From positions 60,849-124,848 of the forward strand of contig JAAWBX010000012.1 of the NCBI GenBank assembly GCA_022792885.1: a stretch of 64,000 bases of DNA, written 5' to 3'. The notes under the pieces were generated by a model that searched no databases, had not been told where the DNA came from, and worked only from the letters and a program-made list of their open reading frames with translations. The position numbers and the translations under genes are program-made. The stretch is from Lachnospiraceae bacterium (GTDB lineage Bacteria; Bacillota; Clostridia; Lachnospirales; Lachnospiraceae). Numbering within the stretch: position 1 is the stretch's first letter; each line of letters starts with the position of its first letter. Below are positions 32,343 to 40,536 of this stretch, piece after piece.

Positions 32343-33041
32343 GTGGAAAAAAGATTTGAACTGGCCGCGGGTATGCTGATGCTTTTCATGGTAGCCGTAT
32401 TGGCCGGCCGCGGGTTTGAGGCGGTGGACGCGGAGATGAAAGAACAAGCAGAACAAAGGGACCGCCCGGTTGTCGTGATAGATGCGGGGCACGGGGGTGT
32501 GGATCCGGGAAAGGTAGGCGTAAATCAGGCGCTGGAAAAAGATATCAATTTAAAAATCGCCGAAAAGTTAAAGGTTTTTCTGGAGGCGGCCGACGTGGAA
32601 GTGATTCTTACCCGGGAAGGAGATTCGGGGCTCTATAAGGAAACCGACGGAAATAAGAAAATTGCGGACATGAAAGCGCGCTGTCAGGTTATTGAAAAGA
32701 GCGGGGCGGATATTGTGGTGAGCGTTCATCAGAACAGTTATCATGAGGGATCGGTGCGGGGGCCGCAGGTTTTCTATTACACGCATTCGGAGGAAGGGAA
32801 GGAGCTGGCGGAGGCCGTGCAGGACGGATTTAGCGGACTTTTGGGGGAACAGAATACGCGTCCGGCGAAAGGAAACACGGATTATTATCTCTTTCTTCAT
32901 GTGAAACAGCCGATCGTGATCGTGGAGTGCGGCTTTTTAAGTAACCGGGAGGAGGCGGAGAATCTGACGGACGAGACATATCAGGAGAAAGTAGCGTGGG
33001 TGATTCACCTGGGTGTACTGAAATACTTAAACGCCGGTTGA
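32343..33041 (+). CDS. cwlD: N-acetylmuramoyl-L-alanine amidase CwlD
   Basis: 232 residues from GTG 32343. A short N-terminal membrane anchor (about 8-25) is followed by an Amidase_3 domain. It shows VVIDAGHGGVDPGK (first zinc His), a Glu in ALEKDINLKIAEKL, SVHQNSYHEG (second His) and IVECGFLSN with the catalytic Glu. CwlD removes peptides during synthesis of muramic delta-lactam in spore cortex, together with PdaA. The length matches CwlD and the protein lacks cell-wall-binding repeats. It stands alone behind the uronate operon and probably depends on its own, unseen promoter. Confidence 0.9.
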   Translation: MEKRFELAAGMLMLFMVAVLAGRGFEAVDAEMKEQAEQRDRPVVVIDAGHGGVDPGKVGVNQALEKDINLKIAEKLKVFLEAADVEVILTREGDSGLYKETDGNKKIADMKARCQVIEKSGADIVVSVHQNSYHEGSVRGPQVFYYTHSEEGKELAEAVQDGFSGLLGEQNTRPAKGNTDYYLFLHVKQPIVIVECGFLSNREEAENLTDETYQEKVAWVIHLGVLKYLNAG

Positions 33042-33268
33042 TTTTTGCACACAAAGTTTGAATGAATTTGTGGGAAAATATGGTTTCGCTTTTCTGTTTC
33101 GGGCAAAAGAAGTTTTTTAAATAAAGAAAAAGGGTAAAAAAGGGAGAAATTGGGGAGGAATAACGGAAAAAAAGGAGAAATTGCAATTTGGAGGTATAAG
33201 AAATTGTGGAAAACGATACTTTTGTGATGATTTTTGTTGAAAAATTTGATAAAAAGTTGAAAATACCA
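33042..33268. other. Purine-rich intergenic stretch
   Basis: About 230 bases of A/G-rich DNA with no gene. It contains a perfect 12-bp palindrome AAATTGCAATTT (33178-33189) and several GGAG strings that do not precede an open frame. The promoter of the Liv-type operon follows. Confidence 0.5.
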
Positions 33269-33297
33269 TTGACGATACTCCGGTAAAATGTTAAGAT
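33269..33297 (+). promoter_or_regulatory. Sigma-A promoter of the Liv-type ABC operon
   Basis: TTGACG (33269-33274) and TAAGAT (33292-33297) have a 17-base spacer. The transcript should begin near 33304. Confidence 0.55.
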
Positions 33298-33308
33298 AAG
33301 ATCATAAG

Positions 33309-33356
33309 ATCAGTCGGAAAACTGATTTCGGGGGTCTGCTTCCCGGCGACGGGAAG
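33309..33356 (+). promoter_or_regulatory. Two leader hairpins before the substrate-binding protein
   Basis: ATCAGT/ACTGAT (33309-33326) and CTTCCC/GGGAAG (33339-33356) form two perfect 6-bp stems at the very 5' end of the transcript. They may stabilise the mRNA. I compared them mentally with small tandem-hairpin riboswitches and saw no matching loops. Confidence 0.4.
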
Positions 33357-33380
33357 AATTAAAAAACGGAGGTGTAGAAT

Positions 33381-34601
33381 ATGAAAAAATTTGTCTCATT
33401 TTTGTTGGCGTCCGTAATGGTGGTGTCTCTGGCAGCCTGCGGCGGTAATGGAACGAGCGCGACACAGGGTACCGCGGGTGGCGGAAGCGGCGAAAGCAAA
33501 GCGGCCGGCGGCGATTCGGATACGATCAAGATCGGTTACATATCCGACCTGACCGGTTCCACCAGCCTTTGGGGACAGGCCGGTTTAAACGGCGCTTTAC
33601 TGGCTGTGGAGGATGTGAATGAAGCCGGCGGCGTGTTGGGCAAGAAGATCGAAGTCGTTCCTATGGACGGCAAGGGCGAACCGGCCGACTCGGTTTCCGC
33701 ATACAAGAAGCTGGTTGACGAGAACGGCATTGTGGCATCCATCGGAACCAATTTCTCCAGCTGCAATATCCCCATGGCGTCCGTAGCGGATGAGAAGCAC
33801 GTTCCGATCCTCGGCACGGCGACTTCCAACGAGCAGATCACGATTGACGAGAACGGTAATCTTCATCCTTATTCGTTCCGCATGTGTTTCATCGATTCTT
33901 TCCAGGGAACCGTAATCGGAAACTATGCGGCGAAGGATCTGGGTTATAAGAGCGCGGCGATCCTGACGGTAGCCGGCAATACCTATTCGGAAGGCGTTGG
34001 CGAATTTATCATTGATTCGTTCGAGGAGAACGGCGGCAAGGTCGTTTCTCAGGAACAGTGCCAGGATGCGGATACCGATTTCCGCGCGCAGCTTTCCAAT
34101 ATGAACAAGCAGAATCCGGATGTGTTATTCATCGTTATGACGGACTATTCCAAGATCGCTCTGGTGGCGACGCAGGCCCGCGAGCTGGGCATGAAGTGCC
34201 AGTTTATGGGAACGGACGGCTGGGATTCCGGCGAGCTGGCGAAGGCGGCTAACGGCGCCCTGGAAGGTTCTTACTATCTGTCCCGTATCGGTTTTAACTC
34301 CGAAGAAGCGGCGGCTTTCGGTGAGAGATATCAGGAAGTATACAACATCGCTCTGGAAGGCGAGTGCCTGTTCGGATACGACGGTGTGATGTGGGTCGTA
34401 GACGCGATCAAGCGCGCGGACTCCGCGGATCCGGAGAAAGTAAGAGACGCGTTGGAATCCACGGATACTTTTAAGGGACTGATCGGAACGTTGGTCATGG
34501 ATTCCGCTACGCACAATCCGGCTATGGACTGCGCGATCTACAAATGTGAAGGCGATGCCTTTAAGTTCCACGAGATCATCAAGTACGAAGATCTTCAGTA
34601 A
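33381..34601 (+). CDS. ABC transporter substrate-binding lipoprotein (type 1 periplasmic-binding, LivJ-like)
   Basis: 406 residues. A signal peptide ends at lipobox SLAAC (Cys20), then a Gly/Ser/Thr linker. The Peripla_BP_6 domain (about 48-400) starts TIKIGYISDLTGSTSLWGQA and keeps GALLAVEDVNEAGGVLGKKI and the second-lobe VLFIVMTDYSKIALVATQAR. LivJ-like proteins bind amino acids, but relatives bind amides, urea, aromatic acids, nucleosides and other small solutes. With sugar-phosphate enzymes downstream, a modified pentose or a nucleoside-like compound is a better guess than leucine. A terminator-like hairpin follows the gene. Confidence 0.9.
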   Translation: MKKFVSFLLASVMVVSLAACGGNGTSATQGTAGGGSGESKAAGGDSDTIKIGYISDLTGSTSLWGQAGLNGALLAVEDVNEAGGVLGKKIEVVPMDGKGEPADSVSAYKKLVDENGIVASIGTNFSSCNIPMASVADEKHVPILGTATSNEQITIDENGNLHPYSFRMCFIDSFQGTVIGNYAAKDLGYKSAAILTVAGNTYSEGVGEFIIDSFEENGGKVVSQEQCQDADTDFRAQLSNMNKQNPDVLFIVMTDYSKIALVATQARELGMKCQFMGTDGWDSGELAKAANGALEGSYYLSRIGFNSEEAAAFGERYQEVYNIALEGECLFGYDGVMWVVDAIKRADSADPEKVRDALESTDTFKGLIGTLVMDSATHNPAMDCAIYKCEGDAFKFHEIIKYEDLQ

Positions 34602-34624
34602 CACCCAGACAGGATATTCCAGGG

Positions 34625-34669
34625 AACTCGGGAGGAGGGAGGAGAATTCTCTCATCCCGAGTTTTCTTT
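34625..34669 (+). terminator. Intercistronic terminator hairpin
   Basis: AACTCGGGA (34625-34633) and TCCCGAGTT (34655-34663) followed by TTCTTT. It lies between the binding-protein gene and livH and probably attenuates the permease genes. Confidence 0.75.
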
Positions 34670-34773
34670 ATGCCTCAGTATGCGGAAAAAACTGCGGACA
34701 ACGATTTTTTCGTATCCAAAACCGGAGAGAAGGAATTATCCTGTGACAGGGAGAAAGGGAAGAGGGTAAAAGT

Positions 34774-35649
34774 ATGTTTTTACAGCAGTTGGTAACAGGG
34801 ATCTCGGTCGGCGGTATTTATGCCCTTTTGGCGACCGGATATTCCCTGATCTACAGTTTGTTGGATTTCTCAAACTGGGCTCACGGGGAAGTGGCTATGA
34901 TCGGCGCTTATGTGGCTCTGGTCGTGTCGTCCAGTTTGGGAGGGATGCCTTTTGTTTTGGCGTCCATGATCGGTATTGCGGGCGCCGCGATAGTCAGCTA
35001 CTTAAATGAGAGGATCGCTTATCGGCGAATCCGTCACAACAATTCCCCGAACATGTTCCTGATGATAGCGGCCATGGGCCTTTCCACGGTATATCAGCAG
35101 GCGGCTAATCTGATCTTTACCGGCAAGTACCGGCAATTTGATTTCCGGCTTCCGGTATCCACGGTACAGATCGGCAATACCTATTTGGGCGTATTGGATC
35201 TGGCCAGCCTGGTGATTACGGCCGTCATTTTAGTGGGTCTGATTTTCCTGATCAATAAGACCCAGTTTGGTCTGAACGTGCGTGCGATTGCCAGCAATCC
35301 TTACGCGGCCAAGGTTCTGGGCGTGAAGGTGGACCGTTCGGTTGCCAGCGTGTTCCTTTTGGCCGGAGGTCTGGCCGGTGTAGCGGGTATTCTCTACGGA
35401 ATGAAGTATAACATATTTCCGACGATGGGGAATGTCGGTCTGAAGGCATTTATCGCTTCGGTTATCGGCGGCCTGGGAAGCGTTCCGGGCGCGATCGTCG
35501 GCGCGATCGTCTTGGGCGTGATCGAGACGCTGGTGTCCGCTTACGTCAGTTCCAGTTTGCGGGACTTTTTCTCCTTCGCCCTGCTTATCGTTCTGCTTCT
35601 TGTGAAGCCCAGCGGTTTGTTTGGCGTGGACGTGCAGGATAAGGCATAG
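34774..35649 (+). CDS. livH: Branched-chain-type ABC permease LivH
   Basis: 291 residues with about eight membrane helices. LivH features are the N-terminal GISVGGIYALLATGYSLIY, FSNWAHGEVAMIGAYVAL, MKYNIFPTMGNVGLKAFIA and SVIGGLGSVPGAIVGAI, the loop that meets the ATPase. It pairs with LivM. The start ATG lies behind GGAAGAGGG. Confidence 0.94.
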   Translation: MFLQQLVTGISVGGIYALLATGYSLIYSLLDFSNWAHGEVAMIGAYVALVVSSSLGGMPFVLASMIGIAGAAIVSYLNERIAYRRIRHNNSPNMFLMIAAMGLSTVYQQAANLIFTGKYRQFDFRLPVSTVQIGNTYLGVLDLASLVITAVILVGLIFLINKTQFGLNVRAIASNPYAAKVLGVKVDRSVASVFLLAGGLAGVAGILYGMKYNIFPTMGNVGLKAFIASVIGGLGSVPGAIVGAIVLGVIETLVSAYVSSSLRDFFSFALLIVLLLVKPSGLFGVDVQDKA

Positions 35650-35668
35650 AAGGGAGGTAAGAAAGACC

Positions 35669-36679
35669 ATGTTGGATGTATTACAGAGTATCAACAATTT
35701 TCTGGCTAACCTGCTTCATCTGAACAGTTACCAGCAGGGTATCATCATATTGATCTGTGTTAATATTATCGCAGTTCTGGGCATGTCGGTTCTGACCGGA
35801 TTTACCCGTCTGTTTTCGTTCGGGAACGCCGGTTTTATGTCGATCGGGGCTTACGCGGCCGCTATTTTGACGACCCGGTTTAATGTGAATTTTCTTCTGG
35901 CGATCGTGTTGGCGTCGGCTTTCGCAGGACTGATCGCGTTTCTTCTGGGTTCCGTAACCTTGCGGTTGAAGGGGGATTACTTCCTGATCACTTGTCTGGG
36001 TTTTGGGGAATGCGTTCGGGTGCTCTTTAATTATACGAAAAACCTGACGGGCGGTTCGGCCGGCTACACGGGGATCCCCGGTTATTCTTCGATGTTTTTC
36101 TCCGTGGCCTGCACGATTTTGGCATTTTATATCGCCTGGCGTTTTATTCACTCGAAATACGGCCGCAACCTGACCTCCATCCGGGAAAATGAAGTGGCGG
36201 CCGAAGCGGTCGGCATCAACGTGTATCGTTTCAAGAGGATGTCGTTTGTGTTTTCCGCCGTTTATGCCGGTTGGGCCGGAACGCTGTATGCGGGTTATCT
36301 GATGTATATCGTCCCTTCCAGTTTCAATCTGACGAAGAGTTGCGAACTGATCACGACGACGGTTATCGGCGGTTTAGGATCGCTGACCGGTTCCGTCTTG
36401 GGCGCGATCATAGTGACGGTGCTGCCGGAGATCTTCCGTTCCATGGCCGAGTACCGGATGCTGTTATACGGGATCGCGGTGGTTCTGGTTATCATGCTGA
36501 AACCCAGCGGCCTGTATGGATATAAAGAATTTTCTTTTAAGCGCATGATCCTCTGGTTTAAGAATCTGCCTCAGAACATGAGGAATCTGCCGAAGAAGAT
36601 CTCCGCAAAATTCAGCGGGAAGAAAGCGGATCCCCAGGCGGCGGATAACGGCGGCAGTCAGGAAGGAGGGCAATCGTAA
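35669..36679 (+). CDS. livM: Branched-chain-type ABC permease LivM
   Basis: 336 residues from ATG 35669 behind GAAGGGAGG. Core LivM motifs are SFGNAGFMSIGAYAAAIL, GDYFLITCLGFGECVRVL, ENEVAAEAVGINVYRFK and TTVIGGLGSLTGSVLGAI. It has a charged C-terminal tail of about 40 residues. Its stop overlaps the livG start by one base. Confidence 0.94.
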   Translation: MLDVLQSINNFLANLLHLNSYQQGIIILICVNIIAVLGMSVLTGFTRLFSFGNAGFMSIGAYAAAILTTRFNVNFLLAIVLASAFAGLIAFLLGSVTLRLKGDYFLITCLGFGECVRVLFNYTKNLTGGSAGYTGIPGYSSMFFSVACTILAFYIAWRFIHSKYGRNLTSIRENEVAAEAVGINVYRFKRMSFVFSAVYAGWAGTLYAGYLMYIVPSSFNLTKSCELITTTVIGGLGSLTGSVLGAIIVTVLPEIFRSMAEYRMLLYGIAVVLVIMLKPSGLYGYKEFSFKRMILWFKNLPQNMRNLPKKISAKFSGKKADPQAADNGGSQEGGQS

Positions 36680-37443
36680 TGGCTCCTGTGTTGGAAATGA
36701 AAAATGTGGAGAAACATTTCGGCGGCGTGCGCGCGATCGATAATTTCAGCGTGACGTTAGAGCAGGGCAAGATCCACGGCCTGATCGGTCCGAACGGCGC
36801 CGGCAAAACGACGATTTTCAATAATATTACGGGCATTTACGCGCCCAACAGCGGACAGATCATTTTTGACGGAAAGGATATCACCGGGAGCGCGCCGTAT
36901 AAGGTGGCTCAATTAGGGATCGGGCGTACGTTCCAGAACATTCGGCTGTTCTCGAACCTGTCGGTGATGGATAACGTTATCATTGCCAGCAATCTGGACG
37001 CGACTTACAATATGGCGGACGCGTTTGTCAAGACCCGCAAATACAGGGCGCGGGAGAAGCATCTGAAGGAGAAGGCTCTGAATCTTCTGGAAGTGGTAGG
37101 TTTGTCGGATAAGGCCGGCGAGCGGGCCAGTTCGCTTCCGTACGGACATCAGAGAAAGCTGGAGATCGCGCGGGCCATGGCTTTGGACCCGAAATTACTT
37201 CTTCTGGACGAGCCGGCGGCCGGTATGAATGCAGATGAATCGGCGGAACTGGTGAATTTTGTGCGCGAGATCAAGGAGCGTTTCGATATCACGATCCTGA
37301 TGATCGAGCATCACATGGACGTGGTGACGAATCTCTGCGATCATGTGACGGTTTTGAATTTCGGAAAGACGATCGCGGTAGGCACGCCGGAGGAAGTGAA
37401 GAGTAATCCGGAAGTAATCAAGGCTTATCTGGGAGGTGAGTAG
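36679..37443 (+). CDS. livG: ABC transporter ATP-binding protein LivG
   Basis: 254 residues. Walker A is GPNGAGKTTIFN (about 36-47). The LivG-specific RTFQNIRLFSNLSVMDNVIIA, a signature-region variant SSLPYGHQRKLEIARAMA and Walker B LLLLDEPAAGMN are all present. The H-loop lies in IEHHMDVV. It energises import together with LivF. Confidence 0.95.
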   Translation: MAPVLEMKNVEKHFGGVRAIDNFSVTLEQGKIHGLIGPNGAGKTTIFNNITGIYAPNSGQIIFDGKDITGSAPYKVAQLGIGRTFQNIRLFSNLSVMDNVIIASNLDATYNMADAFVKTRKYRAREKHLKEKALNLLEVVGLSDKAGERASSLPYGHQRKLEIARAMALDPKLLLLDEPAAGMNADESAELVNFVREIKERFDITILMIEHHMDVVTNLCDHVTVLNFGKTIAVGTPEEVKSNPEVIKAYLGGE

Positions 37444-37444
37444 C

Positions 37445-38152
37445 ATGGCATTGTTGGAAGTGAAAGATCTGACTGCGGCTTACGGCGGCATTCAGGCGCT
37501 GAAAGGCGTTTCTTTGAAGGTGGAAGAGGGACAGATCGTGGCGGTGCTGGGCGCGAACGGGGCCGGGAAGTCGACTCTTTTAAAATGTATCTCATCGGTT
37601 ATGAAGCCTACCGGCGGCACGATCGAGTTTCTGGGGAAACCGGTGCCGCAGAAACCGTCGGATGTGGTGGCGAGCGGTCTGGTTCAGGTGCCTGAGGCGC
37701 GTCAGATCTTCGCGAAGCTTACCGTGTACGAGAATCTTCGCGTGGGAAGCGGTCTGAGAAAAGATAAAGAAGGAATACAGAAAGACCTGGAGCGGGTTTA
37801 CGCTATGTTCCCGAGGCTGAAAGAAAGAGAGAAACAGTACGGCGGCCTTTTATCCGGCGGCGAGCAGCAGATGCTGGCCATCGGCAGGGGTATTATGGCC
37901 CGTCCGAAGCTGATGATGTTCGACGAGCCTTCTCTGGGACTGGCTCCGGTTATCGTGAATCAGGTGTTTGAGATCGTCAAGGAGATTAACAAAGAGGGGA
38001 TGTCGATCATGTTGATCGAGCAGAACGCGAAGAAAGCCCTTGGGATCTGTGACCAGGCTTATATTATGCAGGTGGGCCTGGTAGCGATTTCGGGCGCCGG
38101 CAAGGATCTCCTGGCGGATGATTCGGTGACAGCCGCTTATCTGGGCGAATAG
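37445..38152 (+). CDS. livF: ABC transporter ATP-binding protein LivF
   Basis: 235 residues from ATG 37445, one base after the livG stop, with GGAGGTGAG inside livG as its ribosome binding site. Walker A is GANGAGKSTLLK, the signature LLSGGEQQMLAIGRG, and Walker B LMMFDEPSLGLAP. LivF features VQVPEARQIFAKLTVYENL are kept. It completes the HMGF set. Confidence 0.95.
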   Translation: MALLEVKDLTAAYGGIQALKGVSLKVEEGQIVAVLGANGAGKSTLLKCISSVMKPTGGTIEFLGKPVPQKPSDVVASGLVQVPEARQIFAKLTVYENLRVGSGLRKDKEGIQKDLERVYAMFPRLKEREKQYGGLLSGGEQQMLAIGRGIMARPKLMMFDEPSLGLAPVIVNQVFEIVKEINKEGMSIMLIEQNAKKALGICDQAYIMQVGLVAISGAGKDLLADDSVTAAYLGE

Positions 38153-38176
38153 GGGATGACAGAGAAAGGAAGGAAA

Positions 38177-39040
38177 ATGATGAAAAAGGAACAGGCAGCG
38201 CAGTTAAAGTGGACCGGGGCGAAGGCCCGCAGAAGCGCTCTGGAGATGGTATACCGGGCGACGTCCGGGCATCTGGGCGGTTCGTTCTCGATCTGCGAAC
38301 TTTTGGCGACGCTTTATTTTGATCGAATGAAAATCGATCCGACCGCTCCGAAGGATCCGAACAGGGATCGTTTTGTGCTGAGCAAAGGCCATTGTACGCC
38401 GGCTCTTTATTCAATCCTGGCTATGCGCGGGTATTTCCCGGAGGAAGAGCTGGGGAGGTTTCGGGATATCGACAGCTTTCTCTCCGGCCATGCCGAGATG
38501 AAGCATGTGCCCGGGGTGGACATGTCTACCGGGAGCCTGGGACAGGGACTTTCCGTTTCGGTCGGAATGGCTCTGGCCGGGAAGATGGACCGGAAAGATT
38601 ATCGGGTTTATGTGATTTTGGGAGACGGAGAGATTCAGGAAGGCCAGATTTGGGAAGCGGCCATGGCGGCCGGCAATTACGGGTTGGATAATCTCTGTGT
38701 GATCGTGGATAACAACAACATTCAGATCGACGGGACGATCGAAGAAATTATGTCTCCTTACCCGATCGACGCGAAGTTTGAAGCGTTTGGTTTTCATGTG
38801 ACGAGATGCGACGGCCATGATATTATGAGCATTGACGCCGCGCTTACGGAGGCGGAGGAGACGAAGGGCCGTCCGACCGTCGTGATCGCAAAGACCGTAA
38901 AGGGAAAGGGCGTTTCCTTTATGGAGAACAGCAACGAATGGCACGGGAATGACCCGAACAAGGAACAGTACGAACAAGCGGCCGCCGAGCTGGATCGGGC
39001 GGTGGAAGAAGCGGGAAAGGAGGCGGAAAGCCATGAGTAA
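38177..39040 (+). CDS. Transketolase, N-terminal (TPP-binding) subunit
   Basis: 287 residues from ATG 38177 behind GGAAGGA; ATG 38180 is equally possible. It covers only the PP domain of transketolase: SGHLGGSFSICELLATLY, SKGHCTPALYSILAMRGY, MSTGSLGQGLSVSVGMAL and the TPP/Mg motif LGDGEIQEGQIWEAAM (Gly149 on) with VDNNNIQIDG. Split transketolases of this kind occur in secondary sugar pathways such as apiose and sulfoquinovose degradation. It overlaps the next gene by eight bases. The acceptor and donor sugars are unknown. Confidence 0.9.
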   Translation: MMKKEQAAQLKWTGAKARRSALEMVYRATSGHLGGSFSICELLATLYFDRMKIDPTAPKDPNRDRFVLSKGHCTPALYSILAMRGYFPEEELGRFRDIDSFLSGHAEMKHVPGVDMSTGSLGQGLSVSVGMALAGKMDRKDYRVYVILGDGEIQEGQIWEAAMAAGNYGLDNLCVIVDNNNIQIDGTIEEIMSPYPIDAKFEAFGFHVTRCDGHDIMSIDAALTEAEETKGRPTVVIAKTVKGKGVSFMENSNEWHGNDPNKEQYEQAAAELDRAVEEAGKEAESHE

Positions 39041-39974
39041 GATTTCTACAAGGACGGCGTATGGGGAAGCCCTGGCCGAGATCGGGGCCAATGAGGATAT
39101 TTATGTGCTGGACGCGGACCTTCAATGCTGCACCCGGACGGAGAAGTTCGGCGCTCTTTATCCCGAACGTTCCCGGAACGTGGGGATCGCGGAGGCGAAT
39201 ATGGTGGGGATTGCCGCCGGCCTTGCGGCCTGTAAAAAGACCGTGTTCGTCAATTCGTTTGCCATGTTTACGGCCGGCCGGGCTTTTGAGCAGATTCGGA
39301 ATACGCTGGCTTATCCGCATCTGAATGTGAAGGTGATCGGAACGCATGCCGGCGTGACCGTGGGCAAGGACGGCGCGACCCATCAGTGTCTGGAGGATCT
39401 TGCGATTATGCGCTCGATTCCCGGGATGGTGGTTTTATCGCCCTGCGACGCCAATGAAACCCGGCTTATGACGAAGGCGATGGCGGAGTACGAGGGGCCC
39501 TGTTTTATGCGTCTTGGGCGTTTGGATGTGGAAGAATGCACAAATTTCCTGCCGGATTACCGGTTCGAATGGGGCCGGGCGGCGAAGCTGTACGACGGCG
39601 CGGACGTGACGATTATTGCCACGGGCCTGATGGTGCAGGAAGCGCTGGAAGCCAGGAAAATTCTGGCGGCCGAGGGGATCGACGCGGCGGTTCTGGATAT
39701 GCACACGATCAAGCCGTTGGATTCGGAGGCCGTGATTGAGGCGGCGAAAAAGACCGGCTGTCTTGTGACGGCGGAGGAAGCCAATATCCTGGGCGGTTTA
39801 GGCGGAGCCGTGGCCGAGGTTGTGTCGGAGAATTGTCCGGTGCCGGTGGTGCGTGTGGGGATTCGGGATATCTTCGGTCGGAGCGGGGATCCTTACGCGT
39901 TGATGGAACGGTATGAGCTGACCGCGAAGGATATTGCGGCGGCGGCCCGGCGTGCGAAAGGAATGAAGAGATAA
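39033..39974 (+). CDS. Transketolase, C-terminal subunit
   Basis: 313 residues from ATG 39033 behind AAAGGAGG. It contains the Pyr domain, with the activating Glu region NVGIAEANMVGIAAGLA and FVNSFAMFTAGRAFEQIRN. The transketolase C domain follows (about 185-310), with DMHTIKPLDSEAV and TAEEANILGGLGGAVAEV. It joins the previous product to make one active transketolase. The eight-base overlap means coupled, equimolar synthesis. DXP synthase-type activity is less likely because the N-terminal half lacks DXS features. Confidence 0.9.
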   Translation: MSKISTRTAYGEALAEIGANEDIYVLDADLQCCTRTEKFGALYPERSRNVGIAEANMVGIAAGLAACKKTVFVNSFAMFTAGRAFEQIRNTLAYPHLNVKVIGTHAGVTVGKDGATHQCLEDLAIMRSIPGMVVLSPCDANETRLMTKAMAEYEGPCFMRLGRLDVEECTNFLPDYRFEWGRAAKLYDGADVTIIATGLMVQEALEARKILAAEGIDAAVLDMHTIKPLDSEAVIEAAKKTGCLVTAEEANILGGLGGAVAEVVSENCPVPVVRVGIRDIFGRSGDPYALMERYELTAKDIAAAARRAKGMKR

Positions 39975-39975
39975 T

Positions 39976-40530
39976 ATGGGCGGATACCCGTTGGATTTTT
40001 TGCGCGGCCCGGGGGCGGGGAAAATATATGTCGGATGCGACGATTCCGGTTTTGAGGCGAAGCGGTGGATTCTGGAATATCTGTCTTCTCACGGGTACGA
40101 CTGGGAAGATTGCGGGAGCGGGGAAGAACCCTCCCGCTATCCCTGGTACGCGGCTAAGGTGGCCTCGGCGGTTTCTAAGGGGGAAGCGTCGGGAGGAATC
40201 CTGGTATGCGGCTCCGGGATCGGTATGAGCATCGCGGCCAATAAATTTAAAGGAGTCCGGGCCAGCGTGGTGACGGACGGATATTCGGCCCGCTTGACCA
40301 GGCGTCATAATGCTTCCAATATTCTCTGTCTGGGGGGAAGGATGGTCGGCCGCTGGGAACTTCTTCATATTGTGGAGACCTGGCTGACTACCGACTATGA
40401 CGGCGGCCACCATCAGGGATCGCTGGATCTGGTGGCGGCTATGGAGGATGTGATGATGAACGGAGAGGCGTGGTGCCCGGAGGAGATTCCGTATCCGGCT
40501 TTTGCGTGGAATCCGGAACAGGAATTGTAA
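39976..40530 (+). CDS. RpiB/LacA/LacB-family sugar-phosphate isomerase
   Basis: 184 residues, longer than RpiB (about 150) at both ends. The core is standard: KIYVGCDDSGFEAKRWILEY, the catalytic-Cys loop GGILVCGSGIGMSIAANK, GVRASVVTDGYSARLTRRH and NILCLGGRMVG. The family interconverts aldose and ketose phosphates (ribose 5-P, allose 6-P, galactose 6-P), and some members work on tetroses or sulfonated tetroses. The usual acidic/His phosphate-binding set is altered at the N-terminus, so an unusual substrate is plausible. It starts one base after the transketolase stop and ends the operon. Confidence 0.85.
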   Translation: MGGYPLDFLRGPGAGKIYVGCDDSGFEAKRWILEYLSSHGYDWEDCGSGEEPSRYPWYAAKVASAVSKGEASGGILVCGSGIGMSIAANKFKGVRASVVTDGYSARLTRRHNASNILCLGGRMVGRWELLHIVETWLTTDYDGGHHQGSLDLVAAMEDVMMNGEAWCPEEIPYPAFAWNPEQEL

Positions 40531-40536
40531 GAGAGA

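Noticed and set aside
33304..33380. Small tandem-hairpin riboswitch before the Liv-type binding protein
   Set aside because: The two 6-bp stems lack the conserved loop sequences of the tandem-hairpin classes I know, such as mini-ykkC (guanidine-II).
38177..39974. 1-deoxyxylulose-5-phosphate synthase split in two
   Set aside because: The N-terminal half matches transketolase (SGHLGGSFSICELL, STGSLGQGLSV) and lacks DXS-type N-terminal features; the pair is a split transketolase.
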